Positions 10,580 through 23,154 of a stretch of 64,000 bases of DNA are shown piece after piece. How positions within the stretch are numbered: position 1 is the stretch's first letter; each line of letters begins with the position of its first letter. The notes beneath the pieces are model-generated. The model had not been told where the DNA came from. It was given only the letters and a program-made list of their open reading frames with translations, and did no database searches. The position numbers and the translations under genes were made by a program. Source of the stretch: Gyromitra esculenta (taxonomy: Eukaryota; Ascomycota; Pezizomycetes; Pezizales; Discinaceae); the NCBI GenBank assembly GCA_038503075.1, contig JBCAML010000009.1, forward strand, positions 620,001 to 684,000, in the 5' to 3' direction.

Positions 10580-13500
10580 TTAAGCGTTCTTGCCTAAACT
10601 CTGCATGTTTACTAATTCGTAGTACTTGCCACGCTTTGTTAACAGCTCCGAGTGGGTTCCACTCTCGACAATTCGTCCAGCGTCGAAAACGTAGATGACA
10701 TCGGCCTTTTGGATCGTTGACAACCGATGGGCAACGGCGATGGTGGTACGTCCCTTTGCGGCGGCATCAAGAGCGTCTTGTACAACTTTCTCAGACTCGG
10801 AATCAAGGGCTGAGGTAGCCTCATCCAACAACAGAATCTTAGGATTCCTGATCAACGCTCTGGCGATCGCGATACGTTGCTTCTGACCTCCAGAAAGAAG
10901 GGCACCCTTGGAACCACAGACGGTGTTGAAGGCTTCAGGTAGAGACATCTATAAAAAAAAAAGTAATTAGCTACCGTTTCACCCATAAATTCGCACCTAT
11001 ATGATGGGGGTACTCACGATGAAATCGTAGATATTAGCGGCCTTGCAAGCAGCAATGACCTCCTCATCCGGAATATTCTCTCTATCACCACCCAACAAGA
11101 TGTTTTCCCTGATAGTGCCTTGGTACAGTGTGGGTTCCTGGCTGACGAGCGCAATGTGGCTTCGGTAATCATTGATATTAAGTGTCGAAATCTCTCGTCC
11201 ATCAACGAAAACACCTCCAGCAAGCGGGTTGTAAAACCTCTCGATCAAGCTAATAGTAGTACTCTTTCCGCATCCAGATGGTCCGACAAGAGCGACATAT
11301 TGACCTGGCTTGACAACGAGATCCAATCCACGAAGTACGGGTTGTTCAGGACGAGTAGGATACCTGAAATGTACGTCCCTAAACTCGATAGAGCCGTCCA
11401 TAGTCTCAACCTTCTCACCCTCTTCGCTCCAGGTGTCGATCTCCGGAACACGGTCAAACAGCGTCTTGAGCTCGGAAGCCGCATGTCTAGCTTTACCCAT
11501 ATCGGGGGCGAAAGAAAAGATGGTTCCAGCAGATTGAGCGCCAAAAATGATAGACGCAAAGACCAAGAAGAACTGCATCATGTTATACTCGTGAGTCTTG
11601 ATGAGAGTTCCACCATACCAGAATCCAAGAGCGATACAGAAGAACATCAAACTCTGAGAAGAGGCATATAACGAGGAGCTCTTGATAATGCTGATAATAC
11701 TCTCTTGTCCTTGCTTGGTAAGCTGGTCGTGGTAAATAGTCCAAACGTCCTTCTCACGGGTTAAAGATGCAATAGTGCGGATAGCGGCGGTGGCCTCACA
11801 GGCAAAAGATGCAGACTTTTCGTAAGCCTTCTTGGAGCGTTGTTGGAATCTAAGAAGCATGAAGAAGCGGAGGAAACCACAAGAGAGCAAGATAGGGATG
11901 GTTGCAGTGCAGACCAAAGCGAGTTTCCAACCGATCGCGCAGGAGACGGATATGGCGGCGATGAGAGTGGTTGAAACAATAAGAAGCGTACCAAGAGTGA
12001 TACCGCTCATTCCGCTCAAGTGCGTGGTTTCAGTCGACAAGAAACTAGTAAGTGCACCTGTGGAATTCTCCTCGCGGTCGAAGTATGAGATATCCTGGCG
12101 AAGCATGGTTCTGAAGGCTCTGTCTCTGACTCGGCGGACTAACTTCTCAGAGCACATGGCGAAAGCGATACCCTGACAGAGATATGCTAATAGTTGGACA
12201 ATAGCAATCATGAGATACATGAGCGACCAAAAATTTGCATCCTTGCGAAGCTGATCATATTCGCTCTTCGGTCGAGAAAGGGCGACAATAGATTTTGAGA
12301 AGAAGACGGCCTGGGTAGGGTATCCACCTCCAGCAATGATAGAGAAAAACAGCCCAACACACATATAGAACTTCTCAGTGCTATTGAAACTGGCGGTCAT
12401 CTTGATCAGGGTCCAAAGAGAGTATTCGGGCTTTTTCTCGGTCGTTCGGTTAGCAAGCGCAACACTTGACTTTGACTTGCTAGTCCCAGTCCTGTTTAGC
12501 TTATTCCCAATCTCGGCATCCTCGGGGTCAACAGCAACCCCTTTAGTGTGAGTGCGAGAAAGCGTCAACTTCAATTGCTCATCATCGTCAATTTGTTCAA
12601 CGCCATCGACTTGAGCAGCCTTTTCGTCCTTTTCGGCAGAGATACGTTGCGCTTCGACAAGGTGGTAATAAGCACTCTTGCGTTCGAGAAGATCGTCGTG
12701 GGTACCAGATTCAACAATTTCTCCGTTCAACATGACAACGATATTATCAGCGTTCTTGATAGTAGACAGACGATGTGCGATAACGATGGTAGTACGGCCT
12801 TGGGAGGCAGCGTCGAGGGCAGCTTGGACAACACCTTCGGAACGAGTATCGAGGGCGCTAGTGGCCTCGTCGAGGAGCAAGATCTTAGGGTCACTGACGA
12901 TAGCTCTGGCAATAGCAATTCTCTGCTTCTGACCACCGCTCATCAAGAATCCACGTTCACCAACATTGGTATCATATCCTTCTGGCAAACTCCTGATGAA
13001 ACCATCCGCGTTACTCATGATACAGGCCTTGACGACAAGCTCGCGCTTCTCTTCTTGAGATGCATTTTCCCATCTCGTTCCGATAAGACCGTGGCAGACG
13101 TTCCCGAAAATTGTTGTTCCGAATAGCACTGGCTCCTGAGACACTAAAGAGATATTCTCTCTCAACCAGCGCAAATTCAGTCTTGAGATGTCATAGCCAT
13201 CGAGAAGTACCTGTCCGCCAACGGGATCGTAGAAACGTTCAACAAGACCGATGATGGTAGACTTTCCAGAACCAGATGCACCAACAAGCGCAGTCACTTT
13301 GCCGGCAGGAATAACGATGTTCATGTTTCTGATGACTTCAACTTCTGGACGAGAAGGATAAATGTGCTTGATGTTGCGTAGCTCAATCGTACCCTCAACG
13401 TCCTTGAGCTTGTCTCCTTCATCGGATTCGGGATCGAGGGGAGAAACACGGTCGATAGTGGAGTAGATCTTGGTGGCGGCAGCAACGGCGGTGTTAAAGG

Positions 13501-14817
13501 CTTGCATATTGGGAGCGACGTTACCGAGAGAGAAAGCTGGTAATGATTAGTATACGTGTTTTCAAAATATAGCTATGAAAAAAGGGGGGGTTAAATTACC
13601 TCCGATCATGACGGCCAGGAGCACAGTCAAGATAGAACTGAGTGAGATATCGCCAGAAACGAGGAATCTGCTACCTTGCCAGAATGCAAGTCCGTAGTTC
13701 AGGTAAATAATACACATCATACAACCTAACATGATTGCCAAGGTCATCTTCATCTTCAAGCCCCATTTCTCCGCAACCTGAAGATGAGCATCATACTGCT
13801 TCGCGAGTTTATCCTGAGTGTTGAAGGCAGTGGTGTTCCGAATGGAAGAGATAACCTCCTCGACAATGGTTCCACCTTCTGCGTACGACGTAAGGGATTG
13901 CTTGTTGAATTTAATCATGAAAGTGGAGCCGAGACCCATGATCATGGTGATCGCGATGACCGTAGAGAACAGAATGAGGGTAAGCTTCCATGATTTGATA
14001 AAGCCAATGATGAAAGCTGTGAAGAATGTTGCCAGGGCAGTGAGCGTAAGACCAATCTTCTCAGAGATCCCCTCCTGAATGAGATTAGTGTCTGCAGTGA
14101 TCCTAGTCGTGATTTCTCCAGCACCGAGCTTATCGAAGAAAGCGACGTTCTGGCGGAGGATAGCAGCGAGATATTGTTCACGGATCTTGGAAGATATATG
14201 TTCTCCAGTGTAGATGAATGCAACGGTACCGAAGTAGACCAAAACGAATTCTCCAATACCCATATAGAGGAGGTAGCTATTGACATGATAGTTAGAATAA
14301 GGTTCAAATTTAAAGGTATCTGAGGATGTTTAACATACAGAGTAAATTTGTTCAATTCGTCCTGCATAGCCTGAGGCGTAATAGTCCCAAGTGCAAACTT
14401 CTGGAAAATACCCGCGAGCTGTCCGAATACAATTGTCATCAACGGCATGACCGCTCCCGCGACGACGCTCGCGAAAGCTGCAGTGAAGATCAAGATCAAA
14501 TCATTTTTCGTGGCAAACCGGAACAACGTAAAGTAGTTCAAAGTAACATCCGGCATATCAAGCTGTTTCTTAATGATATCTCGTTCATCGGGAGGCAGGT
14601 GAGCTAGAGGATCTTCTTTATCCTTAGCCTCTGGATCAACTTTGACGATATGCGAGTCGAGTTTCGTGATGCTATCTGGATGACGAGTGCTGCTGTTGCT
14701 GCTGCTGGCCTCGATTTTCTCATCGCCCACAAGAATATGTGCAGATCCTTGAGGAGCGTGTTCCTTTTCAGACAGGCCGGAACCGCCAGGTCCATTGTAA
14801 CCTGAGTTTGTCGTCAT
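10580..14817 (-). CDS. ABCB full-size multidrug ABC transporter (Pmd1/Mdr1 type)
   Basis: Four exons in gene order, 14817-14339, 14276-13600, 13536-11018 and 10948-10580, splice in phase to about 1347 aa, the normal size for a fungal P-glycoprotein. The order is TMD-NBD-TMD-NBD. NBD1 has Walker [10 protein letters not shown] (about residue 470), signature MSGGQKQR and Walker [16 protein letters not shown]2 has [17 protein letters not shown] (in exon 4) and a second [12 protein letters not shown]. Both H-loops (AHRLST) are present, so both ATP sites look competent. The joint between exons 2 and 3 restores the family motif [13 protein letters not shown]. Such pumps export hydrophobic compounds or lipopeptides across the plasma membrane; the substrate cannot be told from sequence. 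The N-terminal 90 residues are hydrophilic and variable. No linked biosynthetic genes are seen. Confidence 0.96.
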
Positions 14818-17800
14818 TTTCTAGCGATTCGAGCGTCGATGAACGACGTCTGGTTCGGTGACCAAAAAATAACGTTTATGGAGTTCTTTGTCTCTCCCTC
14901 TCTGCAGGTTTATCGAATTCGAGATATTTATACTTTTTTTCCTGTGCTGCAAGATCTAGCAAGTCAGCACTTGGAGATCCGGATAGCAACCAAGAGGTGG
15001 GATGAGGCAAGGGTTAAGCTCACCTGCAGAAACGGTTATCAAACAGAGCCTCCAAAAAAGAAAAGGGTCTTTTGGTGAGATGGAGTAGGTATCGAGCAAA
15101 AACAAGAGGGGGGGGGAACTGGGCGATAAATATTAAAAAATTAATTTACCGAAGCCCCTTCACAGTTGCCGTCAAATGTTCAGACCTGTGCTAGCATGGA
15201 AAGGAAGTTGCAAAGGCTATATTATATACCTTGTTGCCCCTACCGCTGCGAATCTCGGAACGATGGGCTTCCGAAGCTTCACGTTGTACAGGAAACGCCT
15301 TCAACAAGATTTCCTCAATTCAATGGCCCCCACGACTCACAGTTACCTCCATCTATCTAATCTAGAGAGGGTAGGTAGGTAACGGAACACCTTGACACCA
15401 CTGGAACACTGATTGCTATTTCCTGAATCTGCTGCAAATACCAAGACGCGCGGTGCACTAACTGAACCAAAAAGGTTTAACGGGCGTGTCCCAGCTACGC
15501 GAGCCCAGAGCACTCTACATATTAGGACCCGCTCTCCCGGGTGTTTTATGTATCGTGTCTTATTTTTCTAGGTTTCTGCGGCTGCCCGAAATCGGGAGTT
15601 GGATGGCAACTTTCGGGATAACGTCCCTTCAACTTCGGATGTGAGCCGTTCCGGGTTCTGGGCCCTGACTCAATCTAGAAAAAGCCAATACAATTAAGCT
15701 TCTTCGGATAAATTTGCCCGCACCTAAGGAATACGAGGTTACGTTGCAGAAATGCTTGCTTTCATACGCGTCCTTCTGGGGATGAATCCGATGCTTCAGG
15801 TCTATTACTCATTCACGATGGCTGATATTCTCCGCTGCCTTTGGCTCTATTTTTGATAATTTTTGATGGAGATCGGAATATTACACATCGTCAACCTGTG
15901 AGAAAAAGCTTCTGTGATCTTGTTAGACAAAACCCACCGCCCGCTGTCGTCGAGATCTCGGATCTCCAGTCACCCGCGCACAGAGGAGAATCAAGATCTA
16001 CGCAGCCTGGGCAGGCAAGGCGAACGACATTAAAAGGCTTAGCAACAAAACCGCCAGAGATTTTGGCCTAGAGTTCGCAAGTGGATGAAGGGATACATGG
16101 GTGGATACCTGCATCTTAAAACGGCAGACCCCCCAAAATTCAAAATTCAATGCACTCGTGAGTCGTGAGGGTGACTCCAAATTGATGGAAATCCCAGAAT
16201 GTGGTGTCATCCGGAATTAGAGTTCTCGGGCGAAAGCGAGGGTAACCATGCTTTCTCTGTACCACGCGACTCGTGAAAATCTGCGACCGATTGGTTGGTC
16301 TACCGACAACTAGACAAACCTATGCAAAATTATTTAATGTTATGTGGGCCAAGACCTTAGAATTGGCTACCTTCTCCAGCAGCGATTCTCCCCGATTGCT
16401 GATAGGTTGAGTTTCCCGCACAAGACGCATAGAAACATATTTGCTTTTCGGAAGCATCGATCGGCGAGGCTGGCTTTAGGCAGTTGTTTGCGTAACATAT
16501 TAGATCACGTCCTATCACTCGCGCAGAGATGACTCACGCACCACAGACGACAGGGCACACTCGTATCCACAGCAAAATTGATGAGCGATCACATAATGAC
16601 TGATATCTGTTCGGAGCTTGACTACTTCTGAAAGGCTACATGTAGCTTGGCGACGGCCCTGTTTCATGACGTGGGTTCAGCCGATTTTATTCACTTTGTT
16701 CGCTGCTCCGAGCGACGAATCAATGTTTCTTTTGCTTCAGCAGGGCCGGCACCTGCATCTGATCACCTATAGTCACTCGTGGTTTATTCTTGGAACAGCT
16801 GTCATCGAGAGATGCTTTACAGGAGATTCTGAATGCGATAAACAAAACGATTCAACTCCATAGCTGAAGCAGACTTGAGAAACTAGGTCGCTGCTTTAAT
16901 TTTAAGGTGCTAGGGGACCCAAGGATTTCCCGGAACGAAACTTCGGGTAGTGCTTGCTGCAGGATGTCCATCGGACCTCTCTATGCTAACATTCGATGCC
17001 ATCAGAGAGGTTATCACTGCGAATCGTTCTCGTTGGGCAGGTTGTGAACCACTTATACTAACGAAAAAAAATTACGACCCATTTTAAAGGTCACACGCAA
17101 TCCTCAGTATCTAAAAGGAAGAAAGCAAGCTCAGTGGGAACAGTAACTTTTGAACCTGTTATTCCTCTCCCGCCCCTTTTATTTACCCGAGTCCATCGAA
17201 AACGAAACACCCTCTATAGGAAACGAGCGATTAGCATAATGAGGATGCGCAAGCAGATTTGATAAGGATATCATTCGGATTTATTAGGCTGGGAAAGAAA
17301 CTAGAGATGGTAAAGTTCAAGCATTGTTTTCGAACACATTGGGGGCTTTGTCAACTTCAATGGCTTCCGGTGCAGTGGCTTGACATCGAGGAGCATGATA
17401 GTTCCGGAACCGATAGACTTACCATCCGCCAAACACCAAACCAACAGGTACGCACTTTGGGCTTACACTCTATCTTCTATCACTACATGTAATTGTTTGA
17501 TCTAGATCAATCATTCATCTCAACATTAAGGCGGGGTTTTATCATGGTACCCTTCATCCCTCGCTCACACGGCAGCTTTGAATGTATGGGGGTTTACAGC
17601 GCAGTCAATAGGAGTTGAAAAAGCACAGCCGATCTCTACCGCTCTCCTTTCCCTCCCTCTACTTTCATTTGCATCACTCATGCGAGGACCAAGCAAGGGA
17701 TCCACCCCTGTTACTGTGCCCAGGGGGTATCTTAATTTGGGCCAAAGCAGCTAGGGAGGGCGATTGTTGGTTCTTTTTCCTTCACCACTAGAGGCATTAA

Positions 17801-20317
17801 AACGGAGCCGTATCTCGGGTGCTCGAAAGCCCGCGCCAGGTGCTTGGCTGGCGGCAACTAGGTTTTCCTTGTGTTTATTCGAGAGAATAAAATGGTGTAA
17901 GGAGCGACACGTCATGTTATCGGGAGGGGGTTAAGCGGAGGAACGATGACTGATAAATGAAAAGGTTATTCCATTTTGGTCATCCGTGCGGTGAGATTTA
18001 ATACATAAATAAGTTTTGATTCTCAAATACTCATGAGCTTTTTGTGAAGCTAACCATCTACCTATAGAGAAAATGGCGTCTGGCTAGGCTAGGGGATAGT
18101 TTTACGAACAATTCTTCTTCCGAAAGAACGTTACACAGCCTTTTGTGGATGTCTACATCCGTTTGCTACTGTACTTGGGGTTTTCGTTGGGATGGCTGAT
18201 TCCTTTGCAGATATCGGGGCTGTTCTCTGTTTTGGTTTATAGAGCTCAAGTAGCATCGATATTAGCATTGAAGATGGTTGGAATTGAAAGTGAGAGCAAT
18301 ATTTACTGCACACAGAACGATCGTCGAGAATACTGCTTACATCTGTCATTGAAGGCAACAGCGCAGCCTTATGACTCGCGATGCGAATTTTGTCCTCTCA
18401 CCAATACGAGTCTTACGTTTTTCTTCGTATAGAGTTCTTGTTTGTAGTCTTTTTACTTAGTCTTTCAGAATTCAAGAAACACGGGTGAGACCATGAGGGA
18501 TAAATGGAGATCTGCCGATGAGACCCAGCCTTGGGGGGATTTTTAAACAGTATGATCTTGATAAATAATATCGTAAGAACTAGAAATTGTTGTCTTTTTC
18601 ACACTGATCTTGGGCCCTACGCGATATTCCATGATAGCTTTTCTCACTCTGCGTCACCAGTGCGCTTCAGCAGTTCTTGCATTTCTGCTTGGCATATTCC
18701 TTCGTTCTTTAAGAAAGGTGATCTGACGTGATACGACCACACACATTGTGAACATTATGAACAAGGCGCGCATTTTAGAGAACGCCTAACTTCGATCTTT
18801 TTCATCTCCGTATATGACACTTCCTGCAACGGCACTTATCGGGAAGGCTTTGGTACGACCTGGCCTTTTATGAATCAGAAAAAAAGTCACCGCTAAAGCT
18901 ACCCACCCAGAACGGGCAATCGCACGGAGGGAGGTAGTGAGGAGCCGAGTAGAAGGATGCTAGATGGCTGTTTGGAGGATTCTGGAGGAGTTGTTTAATG
19001 AGGGACCAACACTTTGCCCTAACTAACGCTTAAGCTTGGGATCAGAGATTTTAGCACTTGGAAATTTTTTTTTAGGAAAGCTCTGTGATCATGATGTCGT
19101 GCAGTAAAAAAAAGAAAAAAAAAGAACCTAGATCATACGTGGCTTTAAAATTAGATGGGGTTATCGTATTTACCTACATACTTGGAGGGTTGGCTAAGTC
19201 CGGTATCTCCGGTAACTGCTATCGATCAACAAATTTCAAAGACGGCCCAATGCCAGAAGATTTCCTTCGTCGTTTAAATCCTGTAGGGATAGTTTTTACT
19301 TAACCGGAGACCCGATCGGACACTTCTGGTCCGGTCGAAGGCAGTCAGGCGGCAGTCAGCGTCTTGAATATAACAATGTATCTTTTCCAATTTTGCAGCC
19401 CATCATTGATGTCCCGATGATAGCAAAAGATTATCGCTAGACACCATTGCTACTTTATTCAGATTACCGAAATATTCGCTTTGAGTTAAAATAGTGATTA
19501 TTAAACCTTCACTACGTCATAGGAACCAATGGTTTTATTGGATTCGGAACGTGCAGCACCCGAAAAGAGTGATATTTTCATTCGTCTACCTGAATTACTC
19601 TTATCTACACGTGCTCTACGTTCGTGAAATGGAACTAAACAGTTCGTAATAACTCTTTCGACCAATCGCGATAACTACAGTACCGGAAAGTGGGTTGTTT
19701 TTGGTACCGTATTATTAGAAAGTGTAGGAATAAGTCAGGATGGCTGCCGTATTACCTTTGAGAACTCTGCAGTACCACCGCTTTACTCCCTCATTCATGA
19801 GAGTGATGTACGAATACCGTGCCAATTTCACCCCCCTTCCCAGTGCTGTACAGAATTTTGCTTCCTATTTTTGTGATGGATCATTCCTTGGCACCTGAGA
19901 TTTGTAATTTAGCACAAATTTTCGCTATTTACAGAGGAGACAGAACTCCGTTTCCAGGAACCCTTATCATCGAAATATGAGAATGTTACTCTCTGTTATG
20001 TTGTGATTTATCCTAGCATCTAGTCATGAAATATCACTCGACACTCTTTAGATTTGCCAAGAATTGGAAATTGGTTCAATTAAGCCGGTGCACGTGCCGG
20101 CCGGCCTATTTCGAGCTTTAAATGTAATCTTACCACTCTTAAACCTCCACTTGGAAACCCCCGCCAATTGCCAACATCACCTTGAATCTATGATTTACCA
20201 GCCCAGAATCACTTTATCACGCCGTTTTGTTCATACGCTCTTAGCCTACGCCCTCCCTGTTCAGAAACCTGTAATTACCAGTTATCTCAAGCTCCTGGAA
20301 CAATTATCGATAACGAG
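14818..20317. other. Gene-poor intergenic region
   Basis: The first few hundred bases are the ABC transporter promoter and leader. Beyond that, only short unrelated frames (under 100 codons) occur, such as 18145-18432. The one structured item is the gene relic at 19529-19876, listed separately. No tRNA, intact transposon or tandem array was recognised. Confidence 0.5.
19529..19876 (+). pseudogene. Gene relic, copy 1 of a dispersed pair
   Basis: One frame runs 116 codons from ATG 19529 to TGA 19874-19876, interrupted by a single in-frame TGA at 19625-19627. It contains FIRLPELLLSTRALRS before that stop and STGKWVVFGTVLLESVG after it. A diverged copy sits at about 37930-38374, where the matching pieces read LTEIALGSLALCG and STSKWAVFDTILLEILG. 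Similarity is visible in both DNA and protein, which argues for an ancient duplicated coding sequence. The family is not recognised. The TGA could be a TGG changed by a C-to-T type (RIP-like) transition, but that is inference. Confidence 0.45.
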
Positions 20318-20959
20318 ATGTCTCAAATACTCCCATTCCAGGACTGGACCGGGGACGAATGCGAATTCCTACTGGCGATCCTTGGCAATAGCATAATTAC
20401 AAACGCAAGGCTCGCTCGTCTCTTAAGCCCCACAGAGTTCGTCCTCATTGCAGCTGAGCCCGAGAATACTCGGCAATATTACTTCTCCGAGGCGAAGGCA
20501 TGTTGCCAGAGACAGTTCAACTTCCTTATGAATGAGGGAGCCCGCAGACTCACCAAAATGACTGTTAAGCAAAGGGCGCGAGCGGTGCTGATATACAAAC
20601 TTCGCTTCGAATCGTTCCTTATGGAAATCGCGCACTATCTCGAGATCTATGTCGGTGAGGAGGAACAGGAGTGCAAACTGGAATTGAGGCTGACAATGCA
20701 ACCCGAAGATGAGAAGGGGCTATGGGGAGTTTTTAGTAGGACAGTGCGTGTTACTATTCGTGGATTGTTTTTTTCGACCAAGAGTCGAGCGAGCTATATG
20801 GCTAGTGAGGGCGAATCGAAGGTGGTTTTTGATCAATATCTCCATGAGGAATTGGACATCTTATATGGGTTGCGTGAAGAGGATCTAATGCGTAATGGGA
20901 TAGTAGCAAAGACAAGACGTGTGAAGAAGGCTATAAAGTACATGGCTGGGATGCGATAA
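20318..20959 (+). CDS. Hypothetical protein, single exon
   Basis: An uninterrupted 213-codon frame, the longest open frame outside recognised genes between 15 and 25 kb apart from its own antisense shadow. The ATG has a purine at -3 (GAGATGTCTC). The protein is soluble-looking, with no signal peptide or membrane segment. The first half is helical and rich in Leu, Ala and Arg (for example KMTVKQRARAVLIYKLRFES). The second half is charged and ends in a basic KTRRVKKAIKYMAG segment. No family is recognised. An orphan or rapidly evolving gene is possible; a chance ORF or a gene fragment cannot be excluded. No splice sites are needed, and it stands alone with more than 4 kb to the next gene. Confidence 0.45.
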   Translation: MSQILPFQDWTGDECEFLLAILGNSIITNARLARLLSPTEFVLIAAEPENTRQYYFSEAKACCQRQFNFLMNEGARRLTKMTVKQRARAVLIYKLRFESFLMEIAHYLEIYVGEEEQECKLELRLTMQPEDEKGLWGVFSRTVRVTIRGLFFSTKSRASYMASEGESKVVFDQYLHEELDILYGLREEDLMRNGIVAKTRRVKKAIKYMAGMR

Positions 20960-21280
20960 CTTCCCTCACGCAATTAAGGTGGCTTGTATATTCAATCTTC
21001 ATTTTTCTGTTGTCTATGTATTTGAAATTCTGCATCTCTAGTGCTCGCTTTGGTTGATAAAAGTTTACTCTTTACTTTTCTTAGCTCCTCTTGAGCTTTA
21101 AATGGGGGGGGGGGCTGCGTGTCTATTAGGAGCAATACTATATGCGTATCATGCCATCATCAACTATCAATTTGCACAGTGCTTCTTTCAATATTATCGC
21201 TGGTAGGAGATGTTCAGTCCACCATGTGCGTGTGGCCGTGCAAAATTTAATTGTAATATTACCTCCAGCAACATATCTCA

Positions 21281-21400
21281 TTATCCGGTAAAGCTAACCC
21301 CCCTGCTAAGGGAATCCCTCTTGTTGATGAGGTTTCAATTAACTCTGTGTTGAGCCACAGCTGCAGCATACAGGGGGTTAGCATTTTCCACCGGATTATA
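21281..21400. mobile_element. MITE-like inverted-repeat element (120 bp)
   Basis: The left arm reads TTATCCGGTAAAGCTAACCC and the right arm, reverse-complemented, TATAATCCGGTGGAAAATGC then TAACCCCC. The arms are imperfect (small gaps), about 25 bp, and sit next to TA on both sides. The centre (about 70 bp) is non-coding. The arms differ from those of the two elements at 9.7-10.0 kb, so it is a separate family. Confidence 0.65.
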
Positions 21401-22471
21401 TTGATTAAACTAATTCAAATTAGGAAAGTGTAAGATAGCAAGTTACATGTGACAACACTGAGAACAACCCTCTCCTGAAGTTCAGAAATATTTTAGTTGC
21501 CAATTTCCTTTCTTGCGTATTCTGCCGACAGGTAGAGCTCTCGTCTCCATGAATGTCCTCGGTCGCTAGTTCTGGATCTGACTTTGCCCCCAGAAATGTT
21601 CTGAGGATCGATGCCTTCATTGTTTTCGGTGAATATAATGTCTAGGAATCTATAGCTAGACATAAGCTGATAACTCCGCCGCGTTCTTTTTACTGTTGGT
21701 ATATTGCAGGATTGGAATTTGAATGATGTCATGCATTTTGCAGCTTGGCAGAAATTTGAATAGGATGGACAAGCTGCGTAGATCGAAAAGGGTTCTCCTT
21801 CCACAGTCTGAAGAACCAATCTGTAGGAATGATACTTGTTAAACTTCGAAATTTCGTGCTAGTAACGAATCAAGAAAGTAGTTGATTATATATCCTAGAA
21901 TGACCCGTGGAACTTGTATTTGCTTTAGTCCATTACACCCGTAAAACTGGAAACTGGAAGTCCTTGGATAGGGGTATTGTTTCCCCACAGTAGCGTAAGA
22001 AGTCGGCTGTTTTAGAATGAACTGGAATCTATTTAGGATATGGTTAGTATATGTAGTTATATCTAAAGTGTGAGGTTCGCCGTGGAGTGTTTAAATAGCT
22101 ATCGTCCATATTGGCCGGGTTAGGTGATAAATTTGACACGAGACCATGCTTCGAGGTCAAACCAATCGAATCCCAAGCCCCAGGGTTATTGGTGGTCCAG
22201 CTAATTATCAGTAGATGGCATCCATATTCCGGATAACGTAACAAGCACATGTGGTGAAATGAGACTAGACGAATACCCTGATAGGTTTGGTAACGTCAAG
22301 TGTCAATTAAGGAAATAAGGTTCCAGGAAAATATGGAGTTATAAAGACTGCGGTTTTATTAGTCAATTGTTAACCATGGATTGTAAAGCAAAGGAGTGTG
22401 TCATAATTAAGGTATACTCATGGAAGGATTGTATATCGCTCCCTTTTAAATACTCTCTTTCCTTCTTGTCT

Positions 22472-23154
22472 TCAAGCATAGTCGATTAAGTGCAATAACC
22501 TCACGATATCTTCCTCCTTTAGATAGAGCATCGATAAACCGAAGAATATCGTAATTATCAAAAAGTTCTCGCCAGACTGAAAGGGTAGACTCATATCGCG
22601 GCCATAAGGTGTCCAAATATTAACATACACGGTAGCGAGAGTAGAAAGAAACATGCTCTTTATTACCACTAGCCTCCTAAATAACGGTATTAGAATATAA
22701 TTTCTCCCTTTCTAGTGCCCACAATGGCCGATCCTAGAGCAATGCCGTGAAATATATCTGTGGTTTCCCCATCAGTATACATTCCGAAGAAATAAGGTAC
22801 CCAGCTCCATTTCTTGTTATAAAAACCTAGAGGTATAGTATCGGATGATCTGTGTTTATAACGCCACAGTCGAGTTAAAGGATAAAACGCTCTTTTGGCA
22901 AATATCCTATAAGTCGTCGTCATGAGGCCCAGTGTAGCTGAAATTAAATTAACACTAGTTGATGGCATATTATTATCCTTTAGGTAAAACTGAAGTGTAC
23001 TCGAATGCTGAAATTTGGGCCAAAAACTCGAGCTCGTAATGACCCTTTCCTCCATATCCGAAGGGAGGGCTTTAATATAACATTTTACCAACAAATAGCG
23101 GTATCTAATCTCGGCGATGTTAGATAATAATTGAATGATGCAACGAGCGCACAC
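22472..23154 (-). pseudogene. Possible broken gene (two adjacent frames)
   Basis: Two minus-strand frames follow each other: 23154-22690 (154 codons) and 22669-22472 (65 codons), separated by about 20 bp with stops. The first contains SWVPYFFGMYTDGETTDIF followed by a Gly/Ala-rich hydrophobic run. The second is hydrophobic (FLIITIFFGLSMLYL), as in a membrane protein. No family is recognised and no clean intron joins them. It may be a decayed gene or chance frames in AT-rich DNA. Confidence 0.2.

Noticed and set aside
11120..13126. Plus-strand frames opposite the ABC transporter
   Set aside because: All lie inside exon 3 of the transporter and translate to strings with no family resemblance.
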